A DNA stretch of 49,655 bases from an uncultured Thiocystis sp. (GCF_903866365.1 NZ_CAIPNF010000281.1:1-49655); one strand, 5' to 3'. Positions 27,333 to 40,355 are shown, counted from the stretch's first letter. Notes: generated by a model from the letters alone, not told the origin. Numbers and translations are program-made.

Positions 27333-28607
27333 TCACTCCGCCACGGCGGCCTGCTTCTCGATGCCTTCATAGATGAGGAAAGGCTTGTTGTCGCCAGCGA
27401 TCACGGAGGCGTCGATCACCACCTTGCTCACATGATCCATGGAGGGAAGGTCATACATGATGTCGAGCAGCACCTGCTCCATGATGGTCCGCAAACCGCG
27501 GGCACCGGTCTTGCGCTCCATGGCCTTGCGCGCAATCCCGCCCAGCGCGTCATCGCGGAGTTCCATGACGACGCCTTCCATCTCGAACAGCCGCGCGTAC
27601 TGTTTGACCAGCGCATGCTTGGGTTCGGTCAGAATCCGCATCAGTGCCGGCTCGTCAAGCTCTTCGAGCGTCGCCATGACGGGCAGACGGCCGACGAATT
27701 CCGGGATCAGCCCGTAGCGAATGAGATCCTCGGGCTCCACGGCGCTCAGGAGCTCACCGATCTGACGGCTGTCGTCCTTGCTGTGAACCTCGGCCGAGAA
27801 ACCGATGCCCGTCTTGCGCGAACGATTCTGGATGACCTTGTCGAGCCCGGCGAAGGCGCCGCCGACAATGAAGAGGATGTTGGAGGTATCGACCTGGAGA
27901 AACTCCTGCTGCGGGTGTTTGCGACCCCCCTGCGGCGGCACCGAGGCGATGGTGCCCTCGATCAGTTTCAGCAGCGCCTGCTGGACACCCTCGCCCGACA
28001 CGTCGCGGGTGATCGAAGGGTTATCCGACTTGCGCGAAATCTTGTCGATCTCGTCGATATAGACGATCCCGGTCTGTGCCTTCTCGACATCGTAGTCGCA
28101 CTTTTGCAGCAGCTTCTGGATGATGTTTTCGACATCCTCGCCGACATAGCCCGCCTCGGTCAGGGTGGTCGCGTCGGCGATGGTGAAGGGTACATTGAGC
28201 AAACGGGCCAGGGTCTCGGCGAGCAGGGTCTTGCCCGAGCCGGTCGGCCCGATCAGCATGATATTGCTCTTGGCAATTTCGATGTCTTCCTTGGCCTCGG
28301 CCACTTCAAGACGCTTGTAGTGGTTATAGACCGCGACGGAGAGCACCTTTTTGGCCTTCTCCTGCCCGATCACGAATTCATCCAGTCGCGCCTTGATCTC
28401 GCGCGGTTTGGGCAGGTGGCTGGTGGTCTCGCCAACGTTTTCCTGCATCTCCTCGCGGATGATGTCGTTACAGAGTTCGACGCATTCGTCGCAGATGAAC
28501 ACGGAAGGTCCGGCGATGAGTTTGCGGACTTCATGCTGGCTCTTGCCGCAGAACGAACAATAAAGCAGTTTGCCTTCGTCGCTCTTGCCGTGATTGTTTC
28601 CACTCAT
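27333..28607 (-). CDS. clpX: ClpXP unfoldase ClpX
   Basis: ClpX is the AAA+ unfoldase that selects and feeds substrates to ClpP. The N-terminal zinc domain has cysteines 17, 20, 39 and 42 (CSFCGKS...CDEC). Walker A is GPTGSGKT (120-127), Walker B is [10 protein letters not shown], and the pore and sensor regions GYVGEDVE and [10 protein letters not shown] are present. The length is 424 residues, the E. coli length. It lies 189 nt after clpP and has a GGAGA ribosome-binding site. The spacer suggests some independent expression. Confidence 0.98.
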   Translation of the reverse strand: MSGNNHGKSDEGKLLYCSFCGKSQHEVRKLIAGPSVFICDECVELCNDIIREEMQENVGETTSHLPKPREIKARLDEFVIGQEKAKKVLSVAVYNHYKRLEVAEAKEDIEIAKSNIMLIGPTGSGKTLLAETLARLLNVPFTIADATTLTEAGYVGEDVENIIQKLLQKCDYDVEKAQTGIVYIDEIDKISRKSDNPSITRDVSGEGVQQALLKLIEGTIASVPPQGGRKHPQQEFLQVDTSNILFIVGGAFAGLDKVIQNRSRKTGIGFSAEVHSKDDSRQIGELLSAVEPEDLIRYGLIPEFVGRLPVMATLEELDEPALMRILTEPKHALVKQYARLFEMEGVVMELRDDALGGIARKAMERKTGARGLRTIMEQVLLDIMYDLPSMDHVSKVVIDASVIAGDNKPFLIYEGIEKQAAVAE

Positions 28608-28796
28608 CGAGGATGGGTCTCCAGTGGGTCGTTTGAGGACGCGATACCTGCAGTCCCGGTCAATGCCGTTTCAATCATAACCATTTGGACTTATATGGCA
28701 AGTTCGGCAATGCGCACTTGGTCGCGCATCACAGATTCAAAATGACGACGACCCCAAGAACGGATCGCCGAGGATTTCTTGTCAGGGTCGCCTGAA

Positions 28797-29441
28797 TCAG
28801 GTTCTGCCGGGCGCGGGTCCACGCTCGTTGATCACTTTATCGATGAGCCCGTATTTCTGGGCCACTTCTCCGCTCATGAACCGATCGCGCTCGGTGTCCT
28901 CGGCGATCTTTTCGATCGGCTGTCCCGTATGCTCGGCCAGGATCTGATTCAGGCTATCGCGGATGTAGAGGATTTCGCGGGCATGGATATCGATATCGGT
29001 CGCCTGCCCCTGGAAGCCGCCCAATGGCTGATGGATCATCATGCGCGAGTGCGGCAGACAATAACGCTTGCCCTTCGCCCCGCCGGCGAGCAGAAGTGCG
29101 CCCATGCTCGCGGCCTGCCCGATACACATGGTGCTGACATCGGGACGGACGAAGCGCATGGTGTCATAGATCGCGAGGCCGGCCGTCACCGAACCGCCCG
29201 GAGAGTTGATATAGAGGTGGATATCCTTATCCGGATTCTCGGACTCCAGGAACAGGAGCTGCGCGACCACCAGATTCGACATGTGGTCCTCCACCTGACC
29301 GATCAGAAAGATGACACGCTCTTTCAAGAGCCGGGAATAGATGTCGAACGCACGTTCGCCGCGCGCGGTCTGCTCGACGACCATCGGTACCAGCCCGAGC
29401 CCTTGGGGCTGCCAGTCGGTACGACTCAGAGGATTGATCAT
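28797..29441 (-). CDS. clpP: ClpP protease proteolytic subunit
   Basis: ClpP forms the double heptameric serine protease that works with ClpX or ClpA. The catalytic triad is S112 (GQAASMGA), H137 (SRMMIHQP) and D186 (ERDRFMS), each offset by 15 from the E. coli numbers. The longest frame begins with GTG at 29456; I chose the ATG at 29441 because AGGTGAAG lies 9 nt before it, giving 214 residues including a short propeptide region. It follows tig and precedes clpX, the standard order. Confidence 0.97.
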   Translation of the reverse strand: MINPLSRTDWQPQGLGLVPMVVEQTARGERAFDIYSRLLKERVIFLIGQVEDHMSNLVVAQLLFLESENPDKDIHLYINSPGGSVTAGLAIYDTMRFVRPDVSTMCIGQAASMGALLLAGGAKGKRYCLPHSRMMIHQPLGGFQGQATDIDIHAREILYIRDSLNQILAEHTGQPIEKIAEDTERDRFMSGEVAQKYGLIDKVINERGPAPGRT

Positions 29442-29529
29442 GATAGGGGTCTTCACCTGTAACTGAATGATTGTGCGCAGGGCGAACCGCCTGGCGACGG
29501 TCGCTCCGTGCGCATGCGACGCATGACGC

Positions 29530-30825
29530 TCAGAGCTCCGGTGTCGGGTTCGTCAATTCCGCGAAATCGATGGCCTCGTCTTCGACCGTCATCCGCTCCA
29601 TCATCCGCTCGACGATTTGATCCTCAAGGACGACCACCTCAACCGCACCGAGACGTTCGCGGTCGCTGTAATAATAGTCGACCACCGCCTGCGGCTGATC
29701 GTAGGTGGATGCCAGTTGCTCGATAATGCCCCGGACCCGCCCGGCATCGACCTTGAGACTGTGTTCATTGACGATCTTGCCGAGAATCAACCCCAGCGCC
29801 ACGCGTCGTCGCGCACCCGCCTCGAACAGCGCGGGCGGCAGATTCAGCTTGGTGCCACCGAGCGACTTGGCCGCTTTCCCTGCCATGGCGTTCATCTCGT
29901 TCTCGACCAGCGCACTGGGCAGATCGAGCGGATTGGCCTCGACCAGCAGATCCATCACACGTTCCTTGATGCGGGCATTGAGCCGTTCTTTCAATTCCCG
30001 TTCCATGTTCGCGCGCACGTCGGCCAGAAATCGCTCCAGATCGCCGTCCTCGACACCGAACGCCTTCGCGAACTCCGCATCGACAGCCGGCAAGGTGGGT
30101 TCGGCCACGGCGTCCAGGGTCACCTCGAAGCGGACCGGTTTGCCGGCCAGGTTAGCGGCTTGGTAGTCCTCTGGGAAGACGAGATCAAGCGTGCGCTGCT
30201 CGCCGACGCGCGCGCCGATCAGCGCCTCCTCGAAGCCCGGGATCATCCGGCTGGCGCCAAGCTCGATGGTCAAGCCGGTCGTGGATCCGCCCTCGAAGGC
30301 TTCTCCGTCCACGCTGCCGGTAAAGGACAGGGTAACCTGATCGCCGCTCTGGCACGGCCGTTCGACCGGTGTCCAGGTCTTGCGCTGAGTGCGTAGCCGC
30401 TCGACCATCGCGTCCAGGTCGGCATCCGTCAGTTCGCAGACGGGACGCCTCAGGCTCTTGCCCTCCAGGGACGCAAGTTCGAACTCCGGCATCACCTCGA
30501 AGACCGCCGTATAGCTCAAGCGTTTTTCGTCCAGATCGATCTCCGGCTCGATCCGTGGCATCCCGGCGGGGCGCAGGGACGACTGAGTGAGCGCATCCTC
30601 GTAACTGGACTGCACCATCTCGCCGAAGACTTCCTGATGCACCTGCCCCGCGAAGCGTTGCCGCAGCACCTTCATCGGCACCTTGCCCGGACGGAAGCCG
30701 GGCAGCCGAACCGTCCGCGCCAGCTTCTGCAAACGCTTGTCGACTTCAACCTCGACCTGCTCGAAAGGCAGGACAATCTTCATCCGTCGTTCGAGCCCCT
30801 CGCCCGCTTCCACCGAAACTTGCAT
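29530..30825 (-). CDS. tig: Trigger factor
   Basis: Trigger factor is the ribosome-bound chaperone and proline isomerase for nascent chains. The N-terminal ribosome-binding domain has the signature [17 protein letters not shown] (about 44-60). The FKBP-like domain spans about 150-245 ([20 protein letters not shown]). The C-terminal arms cover about 250-431. The length is 431 residues (E. coli 432). The ribosome-binding site GGGAGAG lies before the ATG at 30825. It starts the tig-clpP-clpX-lon block. Confidence 0.98.
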   Translation of the reverse strand: MQVSVEAGEGLERRMKIVLPFEQVEVEVDKRLQKLARTVRLPGFRPGKVPMKVLRQRFAGQVHQEVFGEMVQSSYEDALTQSSLRPAGMPRIEPEIDLDEKRLSYTAVFEVMPEFELASLEGKSLRRPVCELTDADLDAMVERLRTQRKTWTPVERPCQSGDQVTLSFTGSVDGEAFEGGSTTGLTIELGASRMIPGFEEALIGARVGEQRTLDLVFPEDYQAANLAGKPVRFEVTLDAVAEPTLPAVDAEFAKAFGVEDGDLERFLADVRANMERELKERLNARIKERVMDLLVEANPLDLPSALVENEMNAMAGKAAKSLGGTKLNLPPALFEAGARRRVALGLILGKIVNEHSLKVDAGRVRGIIEQLASTYDQPQAVVDYYYSDRERLGAVEVVVLEDQIVERMMERMTVEDEAIDFAELTNPTPEL

Positions 30826-30953
30826 TCATTCTCTCCCGTGGGCACCGGCCGAAGCTCCGGTCCGTACCTTGCTGAATTCTGACACGGACAATTCGCCCGT
30901 CCCGTTAAAAGCCATCCAGTATAGCCCGCGGGCGATGAAGGCTCCAAGCGCCA

Positions 30954-32339
30954 TCAGATCACCCGGGAGAAACCGATCGGCCCCGTCTTGGTCGCCAGAT
31001 AGGCATCGAAGGCCATGCAGATGTTGCGCACCAGCAGGCGTCCGCGCGGCAGGATGCGAATCTGATCCGCGCCGATCTCCACCAGACCATCCTCGGCCAT
31101 GCCCTTGAGCTTCGCCAGCGCCTCGGCGAAATACTCGGCGAACCGGATGTCCCAGGCGGCCTCGGCGGCACGGATATCCAACTGGAAGTGACAGATCAGC
31201 TTGGTGATCATGTCGCGGCGGATCAGATCGTCGCGATTCAGTTCGATGCCGCGGAACACGGCCAGACGCCCGGCGTCGATGTCCGCGTAATACTCGTCGA
31301 GTTCGCGGCGGTTCTGACCGTAAGTGTTGTCGATCATGCCGATCGAGGTCACGCCGAGGCCGATCAGATCGCAGTCGGCATGGGTCGAGTAGCCCTGGAA
31401 GTTGCGGTAGAGCGTCCCCGCCTGCTGGGCCAGGGCCAGTTCGTCGTCGGGGCGCGCGAAATGGTCCATGCCGATATAGACATAGCCCGCCTCGGTCAGC
31501 CGCGCGATGGTGGACTGGAGAATGTCCAGCTTGACCTCGGGGGCCGGAAGATCGTCGTCCTGGATGCGGCGCTGCGGCTTGAATCGCTCCGGCAGATGGG
31601 CGTAATTGAAGATCGACAGGCGCTGCGGATTGACCGCGATGATGCGCTCCAGGGTCTTCGAGAAGCTCTCGACGGTCTGGAACGGCAGGCCATAGATCAG
31701 ATCGATGCTGGTCGACCGGAAGCCTTCGGCGATCGCCGCGTCCAGCACCGCCATGGTCTCGGCCTCGGTCTGAACGCGATTGACCGCCACCTGCACCCGG
31801 GGATCGAAGTCCTGCACGCCCAGACTCATGCGGTTGAAGCCGATGCGGCGCAACAGCTTCACCGTGGCGGCATCGGCCTCGCGCGGATCGATCTCGATGG
31901 AATACTCGCCCACGTCGTCGCCGGCCAGGGTGAAGTGGCGGCGCGTCACGTCCATCAACTCGGTCATCTGATCGTGGCTGAGGAAGGTCGGCGTGCCGCC
32001 GCCCCAGTGCAGCTGCTCCACCTGACGCGAGCGATCGAACAGCGCGGACTGCATGGCCAGTTCGCGATGGACCCGCTCCAGATAAGGCGGCGCCAGCGAA
32101 CGGTCCTTGGTCGCGATCTTGTTACAGGCGCAATAGAAGCAGACCGTGTCGCAGAATGGGATATGGAAATAGAGCGACAGCGGTCGCCCGCTCGCGTTGC
32201 TGCGCGCGCAGGCCGCCTGATAGGCCGCCTCGTCGAAGGACTCGTCGAACTCCACCGCGGTCGGGTAGGAGGTATAGCGCGGACCGCTCTGGTCGTAGCG
32301 ACGAATCAACTCAAGATCAAAGGAAACACCTTGCTCCAC
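30954..32339 (-). CDS. hemN: Oxygen-independent coproporphyrinogen III dehydrogenase
   Basis: HemN is a radical-SAM enzyme that decarboxylates coproporphyrinogen III to protoporphyrinogen IX without oxygen, serving heme and, in phototrophs, bacteriochlorophyll. The 4Fe-4S motif C-x3-C-x2-C is C63, C67, C70 (FCDTVCFYCAC). It is followed by LHWGGGTPTFLS and the HemN box SIEIDPREAD. The conserved YRNFQGYSTHADCDLIGLG region supports HemN rather than HemW. The length is 461 residues (E. coli 457). The start is GTG, well supported by GGAGG 8 nt upstream. No FNR box was found in the upstream 64 nt. Confidence 0.96.
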   Translation of the reverse strand: MEQGVSFDLELIRRYDQSGPRYTSYPTAVEFDESFDEAAYQAACARSNASGRPLSLYFHIPFCDTVCFYCACNKIATKDRSLAPPYLERVHRELAMQSALFDRSRQVEQLHWGGGTPTFLSHDQMTELMDVTRRHFTLAGDDVGEYSIEIDPREADAATVKLLRRIGFNRMSLGVQDFDPRVQVAVNRVQTEAETMAVLDAAIAEGFRSTSIDLIYGLPFQTVESFSKTLERIIAVNPQRLSIFNYAHLPERFKPQRRIQDDDLPAPEVKLDILQSTIARLTEAGYVYIGMDHFARPDDELALAQQAGTLYRNFQGYSTHADCDLIGLGVTSIGMIDNTYGQNRRELDEYYADIDAGRLAVFRGIELNRDDLIRRDMITKLICHFQLDIRAAEAAWDIRFAEYFAEALAKLKGMAEDGLVEIGADQIRILPRGRLLVRNICMAFDAYLATKTGPIGFSRVI

Positions 32340-32403
32340 CGTTCAGTCCTCCAGCCGCGGGGCGCGCGTCTGGCCCCCGAACGACATTGATCGTAAAGCC
32401 TGT

Positions 32404-32727
32404 TCAGGCATCATCCCCGCCCACTTCGATCCCCCGCCGATGGGTCTCGTTGATCTGTTTGAGCAGGGTATGGAATGGAATCTCTTCCGCGTACTTGCCG
32501 GCCAGGTCCATGAACGGCAGATCCTCGCGTCCGAAGGCGTAAGTACCGTCCTTCATGGCGGTGTAAATGGCCTTGATGCCGGCGTCGAGCGGGTCGAGAA
32601 AGGCGGGGAATCTCGCCATGTCCTCGCTTTCGTAGTCCAGACAGTCGCGCAGATCGTCCACCTCGAAGACGGCCTGACGCACCCACTCGACATACTCGTC
32701 GACGCTCCGCGCGCGTCTCAGACTCAT
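32404..32727 (-). CDS. Unknown 107-residue acidic protein coupled to prmB
   Basis: The protein is acidic and lacks a signal peptide, membrane helix or cysteine motif. It opens RRARSVDEYVEWVRQAVFEV, has DLRDCLDYESEDMARFPAFL in the middle, and looks largely helical. I do not recognise a named family, although I recall similar proteins beside prmB in related bacteria. Its ATG overlaps the prmB stop as ATGA, so it is translationally coupled to prmB. The end lies 64 nt before hemN. The codon pattern matches its neighbours. Confidence 0.75.
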   Translation of the reverse strand: MSLRRARSVDEYVEWVRQAVFEVDDLRDCLDYESEDMARFPAFLDPLDAGIKAIYTAMKDGTYAFGREDLPFMDLAGKYAEEIPFHTLLKQINETHRRGIEVGGDDA

Positions 32728-33647
32728 GTGATGAATGCCTCCTCGAATTGCGGCTGGTACTCGACAAGCTGTTCGCGCAGCAGCAGAAACACGCCCTCGC
32801 CACCGCGTTCGAATTCGAGCCAGGTAAAGGGAACCATCGGTAAACGTTGTTGAAGGGCCTGGGCCGAATTACCCACCTCGATGATCAGGATGCCGCCCTC
32901 GGTCAGATACCGGGCGGCGTCGCTGAGGATGCGGATCACGAAGTCGAGCCCATCCTCGCCGCCCAACAGCCCCAATTCCGGCTCGCGGTGATATTCGGCG
33001 GGGAGTCCTGCGAGTTCGAGTCGCGAGACATACGGTGGATTGGAGACAATGACGTCGTATCGACTTCCCGCCAGTGCGGCGAACAGATCGGATTCCAGCA
33101 CCCGAATCCGCTCCCCGATGCCAGAACGTTCGACATTGCGGCGAGCGACCGCCAATGCCTCCGGCGAAATATCCGCCAGATCCACGTCCGCGTCCGGGAG
33201 ATAGGTCGCCGCCGCGATCCCGATACAGCCGCTGCCGGTACAGAGATCCAGGACGCGGCCAACCCGCTCGCTGTCGATCCAGGGATCGAAGCCGGCCTCG
33301 ACCAGCTCGGCGATCGGCGAACGGGGCACCAGCACATGCGGATTGACCGCGAATTCCAGCCCGGCGAACCAGGCGCGTCCGGTCAGGTAGGCGGCGGGAA
33401 CCCGTTCGACGACGCGCCGCTCGATCAGATCGCACACCAACACCCGTTCGGCTGGAGTCAAGCGGCAATCGTAGAAGCCCGTGGGCAGTCCAGGCTCCAG
33501 ATGCAGACCTCCCAGCACCAGTTGCGCGGCTTCATCGATGGCATTGTCGGTGCCGTGCCCAAAAAAAAGACCCGCCGCGTTAAACCGGCTCGCGCCCCAG
33601 CGCACGAAGTCTTGAATCGTGATCAAACCGTCCGGCTGTTCTGCCAT
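32724..33647 (-). CDS. prmB: Ribosomal protein L3 glutamine methyltransferase PrmB
   Basis: PrmB methylates a glutamine of ribosomal protein L3 with S-adenosylmethionine. The SAM motif is DLCTGSGCIG (134-143), and the catalytic NPPY is at 203-206. The N-terminal helical domain has FFGHGTDNAIDEAAQLVL and RVPAAYLTGRAWFAGLEF, which resemble PrmB rather than the release-factor enzyme PrmC. The length is 307 residues (E. coli 310). The stop overlaps the start of the next gene. Confidence 0.94.
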   Translation of the reverse strand: MAEQPDGLITIQDFVRWGASRFNAAGLFFGHGTDNAIDEAAQLVLGGLHLEPGLPTGFYDCRLTPAERVLVCDLIERRVVERVPAAYLTGRAWFAGLEFAVNPHVLVPRSPIAELVEAGFDPWIDSERVGRVLDLCTGSGCIGIAAATYLPDADVDLADISPEALAVARRNVERSGIGERIRVLESDLFAALAGSRYDVIVSNPPYVSRLELAGLPAEYHREPELGLLGGEDGLDFVIRILSDAARYLTEGGILIIEVGNSAQALQQRLPMVPFTWLEFERGGEGVFLLLREQLVEYQPQFEEAFIT

Positions 33648-33679
33648 AGCGAATATCGGTCAGGTTGGTCCTTGGCCAG

Positions 33680-33710
33680 AAAAGGGATGTCGCGGCAAGG
33701 ACCGCGACAT
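33680..33710 (-). terminator. Probable terminator of iscR
   Basis: ATGTCGCGG (33687-33695) pairs with CCGCGACAT (33702-33710) across a 6-nt loop. On the minus strand it is followed by CCCTTTTCT. It lies between iscR and prmB and would end the iscR transcript, making iscR a single-gene unit. Confidence 0.55.
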
Positions 33711-33843
33711 GCAGATAAGCGGTCAAGCATAACACCGCTAGGGGGATGTTTTCAGCTTGACCTTTTGGCGAACGCATTTTCGCGGTGGATGGGGTTTCGA
33801 GAAACCCGGCGCGTCGTCGGATCGGCCAGGCCAGCGCGGAGAT

Positions 33844-34320
33844 TCACGCCGCCCGGCGCTTTCTGTCCTGCTTCAGACCAGGTTCCGGCTCGGCCTTCAA
33901 GGGTGCCGGGACTTGCCGCTGACCGCGATCGATCAAATCCTGGAGCGTGATCGCGTCCAGGAAACGAAAGATTTCATCGCTCAGTTGATCCCACAGATGA
34001 TGCGTCAGGCAGCGTTGTCCATCGCGACAATTCTCCCGCCCTCCACAGCGAGTGAATTCGACCCATTCGTCCACGGCACAGATAATGTTGGCGACCGTAA
34101 TCTCCCCCGCCGTGTTGCCGAGATAGTATCCCCCGCCCGGCCCGCGGACGCCGCGCACGAGTTTTTTCGCGCGTAAGGCAGCAAACAATTGTTCGAGATA
34201 GGAAAGCGAAATCCCCTGGCTCACGGAGATGTCCGCCAAGGTCACCGGACCTTTGCCTGAATGCAGCGCAAGCTCAAGCATGGCGGTCACCGCATATCGG
34301 CCTTTTGTCGAGAGTCTCAT
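33844..34320 (-). CDS. iscR: Fe-S cluster regulator IscR (Rrf2 family)
   Basis: IscR senses cellular Fe-S status through a 2Fe-2S cluster and represses cluster-assembly genes. The N-terminal winged helix has [17 protein letters not shown] and [20 protein letters not shown]. The cluster ligands C92, C98 and C104 are at the same positions as in E. coli ([14 protein letters not shown]). The dimer helix and [18 protein letters not shown] follow. The length is 158 residues. No iscS, iscU or iscA follows within the window, and a probable terminator ends the gene. An IscR-type operator lies 65 nt upstream of the ATG. Confidence 0.94.
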   Translation of the reverse strand: MRLSTKGRYAVTAMLELALHSGKGPVTLADISVSQGISLSYLEQLFAALRAKKLVRGVRGPGGGYYLGNTAGEITVANIICAVDEWVEFTRCGGRENCRDGQRCLTHHLWDQLSDEIFRFLDAITLQDLIDRGQRQVPAPLKAEPEPGLKQDRKRRAA

Positions 34321-34384
34321 AATTCGGGTGCCTGCAAGCGTGTCTGTGATGGTCGAGTCGGTCGGCAGATCAACCGCCTTGTCT

Positions 34385-34406
34385 TATCGACTAAATTAGT
34401 CAACAT
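34385..34406 (-). promoter_or_regulatory. IscR type 1 operator upstream of iscR
   Basis: On the minus strand TTGACTAATTTAGTCGAT matches the core of the IscR type 1 box (TTGACT, three bases, then YAGTC, with a near-palindromic GACTAAWTTAGTC). It sits about 65-86 nt ahead of iscR, and TTGACT could also serve as a -35 element. This fits negative autoregulation by 2Fe-2S-IscR. Confidence 0.75.
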
Positions 34407-34489
34407 TTTCGCCATTTCAAGACGACGCTTGTGGATTCGGGAGAAGTCCGCACCGACACACCCACGACGCATGCCTAGCCGAACGCGTT

Positions 34490-34999
34490 TCAGGTACAGA
34501 ACGGCGTGGACGCGACAGACCCCAGGGGCGGCGTCGCCACCCCCGGATGCTGAAAACAATGTCCCTGACGCAGACAAAAAGTTAGCCATTTTGCGAGGAA
34601 GAGGTTGGCCTGCCACTTGTCCACCAGCGCCGGCGGCTGATAGCCGCCCCGCAGCGGCAGCACCGATTGACGCAAATCCAGCACCTCGACCTGTCGCGCA
34701 TCGTGGTAGACCCGCAGACACGCGTTGGGTTCGGGGCGTGGATCCGTGGAGTCGGGGAGATGGAAAACGTGGGTCAGACGCAGTTGCGTGGTATAGCGGG
34801 CCTGCTCCTCAACCTCAAGGTGCAGATCGACGCCACCGGAACGACGCGAGGTGAGTCGCCCCGTGGCCTGTCGAAGCCCCGGAGCCAGACGCAGCAACCG
34901 GCCGTGGTTTTCCTCGCACAAACTCATCAGGGCGCCCACAGTGGGACGCCCCGAGAGCAGGCAAGCCGCGAACCAGGGGTGAGAGGAAGGCTGCATCAT
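34490..34999 (-). CDS. DUF1249 family protein (YqiB-like)
   Basis: The 169-residue protein has the DUF1249 core: LCEENHGRLLRLAPGL near the start, ARYTTQLRLTHVF, LRVYHDARQVEVLDLRQ and LFLAKWLTFCLRQGH near the end. From memory these align with E. coli YqiB, where LCEMNFSQLRRLLP and VRLYHDA occupy the same places. The function is unknown; yqiB lies beside nudF and cpdA in E. coli, but neither is here. The C-terminus beyond the family core is about 20 residues longer. ATG at 34999; a second ATG follows directly. Confidence 0.85.
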   Translation of the reverse strand: MMQPSSHPWFAACLLSGRPTVGALMSLCEENHGRLLRLAPGLRQATGRLTSRRSGGVDLHLEVEEQARYTTQLRLTHVFHLPDSTDPRPEPNACLRVYHDARQVEVLDLRQSVLPLRGGYQPPALVDKWQANLFLAKWLTFCLRQGHCFQHPGVATPPLGSVASTPFCT

Positions 35000-35121
35000 C
35001 GGAATTCAAGGCACTCGATGCGACATCGCCGGATCCGTGGCGAACCTGACGACGTCACTCACCGCGCAATCCAATAACGTGAGGTTCGCTCAGCGTGGAT
35101 GACGGACATCCGACTGCGCGA

Positions 35122-35493
35122 CTAGGCTTGACTGGCGGCTTGTTCGGCAATCTGGCGTTTCACATCGACCATGTCGAGTTCCCCGGCCTTCGCGAGAAGA
35201 TCGCGGAAGGATCCCTCCGGCAAGGCGCCGGCCTGGGAGAAGATAATGACCTGCTCCCGAAAGATCATCAGGGTCGGAATGGAGCGGATCTGAAAGTGCG
35301 CCGCAATCTCTTGATGCTCTTCCGTATTGACCTTGGCGAAGACCACCTCGTCGAAATCTTGCGAAACCTTCTCGTAAACCGGCGCGAACGAACGACAGGG
35401 TCCGCACCAGGGCGCCCAGAAATCAACGATCACAAAATCGTTGTCCTGGATGGTCTGTTCAAAGTTGGATGTCTCGAGTTCAACGACGGCCAT
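35122..35493 (-). CDS. Thioredoxin
   Basis: This thioredoxin-fold disulfide reductase has the active site WCGPC (29-33) in DFWAPWCGPCRSFAP and the cis-proline loop SIPTLMIF. The start at the ATG at 35493 (MAVVELETSN) gives 123 residues. The frame stays open to 35565 but that adds a basic stretch without family support. There is no signal peptide, so it is cytoplasmic. It differs from E. coli TrxA in its core and has a longer C-terminal helix, so it may be a secondary thioredoxin. It stands alone between adk and the DUF1249 gene. Confidence 0.9.
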   Translation of the reverse strand: MAVVELETSNFEQTIQDNDFVIVDFWAPWCGPCRSFAPVYEKVSQDFDEVVFAKVNTEEHQEIAAHFQIRSIPTLMIFREQVIIFSQAGALPEGSFRDLLAKAGELDMVDVKRQIAEQAASQA

Positions 35494-35654
35494 GAGCGTT
35501 TCCCGTAAAAAAGATGGCGGAGATTTTATCAGAATGGGGGGCTCCCTGCGTTTTTCCATGACCAACCAACCGTCACGGTGCGCGCCGTTACGCGCGGCAC
35601 CAGTCTACGGCAGCCGCAAGGCCCGGCCATCGCGCCCCCGCCGCCGGTCATGCC

Positions 35655-35663
35655 GGACGCGGC

Positions 35664-35666
<3 letters not shown>
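35655..35666 (-). repeat. Variant of the TAAACCGCGTCC motif at the adk stop
   Basis: The minus strand reads TAAGCCGCGTCC, and its TAA is the adk stop codon. It differs from the lepB copy by one base. Confidence 0.45.
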
Positions 35667-36335
<669 letters not shown>

Positions 36336-36428
36336 TCAATTGGTTGAAAGGGATCCGTGGCCGGAGTGTGCCACGGGTTCGCTGGCGCGATTACTCGTCA
36401 CGCATCGCCCCGTCTCGATCGCCGCGGC

Positions 36429-36445
36429 GCGGGCTTGAGGCCCGC
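36429..36445. terminator. Short GC hairpin between htpG and adk
   Basis: GCGGGC (36429-36434) pairs with GCCCGC (36440-36445) across TTGAG, 45 nt past the htpG stop. It has no T-run. It may be a REP-like element or a weak terminator. Confidence 0.35.
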
Positions 36446-36489
36446 TCCAACGGGTTGGCGTTCCGGACATGGCCCGAACCGCCAGCGTC

Positions 36490-38409
36490 TTAGCCGCCCG
36501 CCATCATCATCTTCATCATCAGACTGTTCAGCCGTGCGACAAACCCGGCCGGATCGTCGAGCTGACCGCCCTCGGCCAGTTGCGCCTGATCGAACAGGAT
36601 CATCCCGAGATCGCCGAAACGCCCCTCGTCGCTCTCCGATTCCAGCCGCTTGACCAGCGGATGATCCAGATTGACCTCCAGCGTCGGCTTGCTCTCGGGC
36701 GCGTTCTGACCGACTGCCTTGAGGACGCGGGCCAGGTTGGCGCTCATATCATGCTCGCCGACCACCAGACAGGCCGGCGAATCAACCAGGCGGGTACTGG
36801 GACGGACCGCCTCGACCTGGTTGCCGAGCGCGGTCTTGAGACGCTCCAACAGGTTGCCATGCTCGGCGGCGGCCTTTTCCTTGGCTTCCTTCTCTTCCTT
36901 GTCCGCCAGTTCGCCGAGATCCAGATCGCCCTTGGTGACTGACTGGAAGTGTTTTTCCTTGTACTCGGTCAGATGGCTGACCAGCCATTCGTCGACCCGA
37001 TCGGACAGCAGCAGCACCTCGACGCCCTTCTTGCGGAAGACTTCCAGATGCGGGCTATGGCGGGCGGCGGTCGCGCTGTCGGCGGTGATGTAGTAGATCT
37101 TGTCCTGACCGTCCTTCATGCGCTCGATATAGGCGTCGAGCGATTCGCGCTGGGCGTCGTCCTCGCGGTGGGTGGTGGCGAAACGCATGAGACTCGAAAG
37201 ACGTTCCTTGTTGGCGAAATCCTCGGCCGGGCCTTCCTTGATGACGCGCCCGAACTCGTCCCAGAACGCGCCATATTTCTCGGCGTCTTCCGTCGCCATC
37301 GTCTCCAGCAGGCCGAGCACGCGCTTGGTGTTGGCCTGACGGATGGTGTCGATCTTGCGATTGTGTTGCAGGATCTCGCGCGAGACATTGAGCGGCAGGT
37401 CGTCCGAATCCACCACGCCCTTCACAAAGCGCAGATAGTGCGGCATCAGCTTGTCGGCCTCGTCCATGATGAAGACGCGCTTCACATAGAGCTTGACGCC
37501 GTGCTTCTGATCGCGATCCCAGAGATCCCAGGGCGCTTTCTTCGGCAGGTACAGCAGCGCCGTGTACTCGTTGGTGCCCTCGACCCGGTTGTGGGCATAG
37601 GCCAGCGGCGGCTCGAAGTCATGTGAAACGTGCTTGTAGAAGTCGTGATACTCCTCCTCGGTAATCTCCGACTTGTTGCGCATCCAGAGCGCCGTGCCGC
37701 GGTTGACCTGCTCGTATTCGGGCGGCTCGTCCTTTTTCGCCTCGGCCTCCTCGCCATACAGCTCTTTGCGCATCTCCACCGGCAGCGCGATGTGATCGGA
37801 GAACTTGCCGATGATCGAACGCAGGCGCCAGCTATCCAGAAACTCCTTTTCCTCTTCCTTCAGATGCAGAATGACATCCGTGCCCCGCGTGGCCTTCTCG
37901 ACCGTTTCGAGCGTGTAACTGCCGCGTCCGTCGGACTCCCAGCGCACGCCATGTTCGGCGCCGACGCCCGCCCGGCGCGAGATCAGCGTCACCTTGTCGG
38001 CGACGATATAGGCGGAATAAAAACCGACGCCAAACTGGCCGATCAGCTTGCTGTCCTTGGCCTGGTCGCCGGACATGCTCTCGATGAACCGGCGGGTGCC
38101 CGAGCTGGCGATGCTGCCGATGGTCTCCATCACCTCGACACGGCCCAGCCCGATGCCATTATCGGAGATCGTCAGGGTGCCCGCGTCCTTGTCCATTTCG
38201 ACCCGAATGCGCAACTCGGTATCGCCCTCGTACAGCCCGTCGTCGCTCAACGCCTCGAAGCGGAGCTTCTCGGCGGCGTCCGAGGCATTCGAGACCAACT
38301 CGCGCAGAAAGATTTCCTTGTTCGAATACAGCGACCGGATCACGAGATCCAGCACCTGGCTGACCTCGGCCTTAAAGTCCAATGTTTCCTTATGCGCTTC
38401 AACGATCAT
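36490..38409 (-). CDS. htpG: Chaperone HtpG (Hsp90)
   Basis: HtpG is the bacterial Hsp90, an ATP-driven dimeric chaperone. The GHKL ATPase domain has [30 protein letters not shown] and [16 protein letters not shown]. The middle domain has [20 protein letters not shown] with the catalytic arginine, and the C-terminal dimer domain covers about 510-639. The length is 639 residues (E. coli 624). I found no clear sigma-32 promoter upstream, although htpG is heat-inducible in many bacteria. Confidence 0.98.
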   Translation of the reverse strand: MIVEAHKETLDFKAEVSQVLDLVIRSLYSNKEIFLRELVSNASDAAEKLRFEALSDDGLYEGDTELRIRVEMDKDAGTLTISDNGIGLGRVEVMETIGSIASSGTRRFIESMSGDQAKDSKLIGQFGVGFYSAYIVADKVTLISRRAGVGAEHGVRWESDGRGSYTLETVEKATRGTDVILHLKEEEKEFLDSWRLRSIIGKFSDHIALPVEMRKELYGEEAEAKKDEPPEYEQVNRGTALWMRNKSEITEEEYHDFYKHVSHDFEPPLAYAHNRVEGTNEYTALLYLPKKAPWDLWDRDQKHGVKLYVKRVFIMDEADKLMPHYLRFVKGVVDSDDLPLNVSREILQHNRKIDTIRQANTKRVLGLLETMATEDAEKYGAFWDEFGRVIKEGPAEDFANKERLSSLMRFATTHREDDAQRESLDAYIERMKDGQDKIYYITADSATAARHSPHLEVFRKKGVEVLLLSDRVDEWLVSHLTEYKEKHFQSVTKGDLDLGELADKEEKEAKEKAAAEHGNLLERLKTALGNQVEAVRPSTRLVDSPACLVVGEHDMSANLARVLKAVGQNAPESKPTLEVNLDHPLVKRLESESDEGRFGDLGMILFDQAQLAEGGQLDDPAGFVARLNSLMMKMMMAGG

Positions 38410-38452
38410 CTTGTTTTGCTACCTTCTGTTTCGATTTCGATTGGGTTGTTGA

Positions 38453-40285
<1,833 letters not shown>

Positions 40286-40355
40286 TCGCGGCCGCTCGGT
40301 TCGCGATGCGGAAATCGGGGTACGCTACCCACGGGGAACGGACCTCCGACACGTC

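Noticed and set aside
32340-32403. FNR box ahead of hemN (GATCAA seen)
   Set aside because: Only one half site is present; the other half does not match TTGAT.
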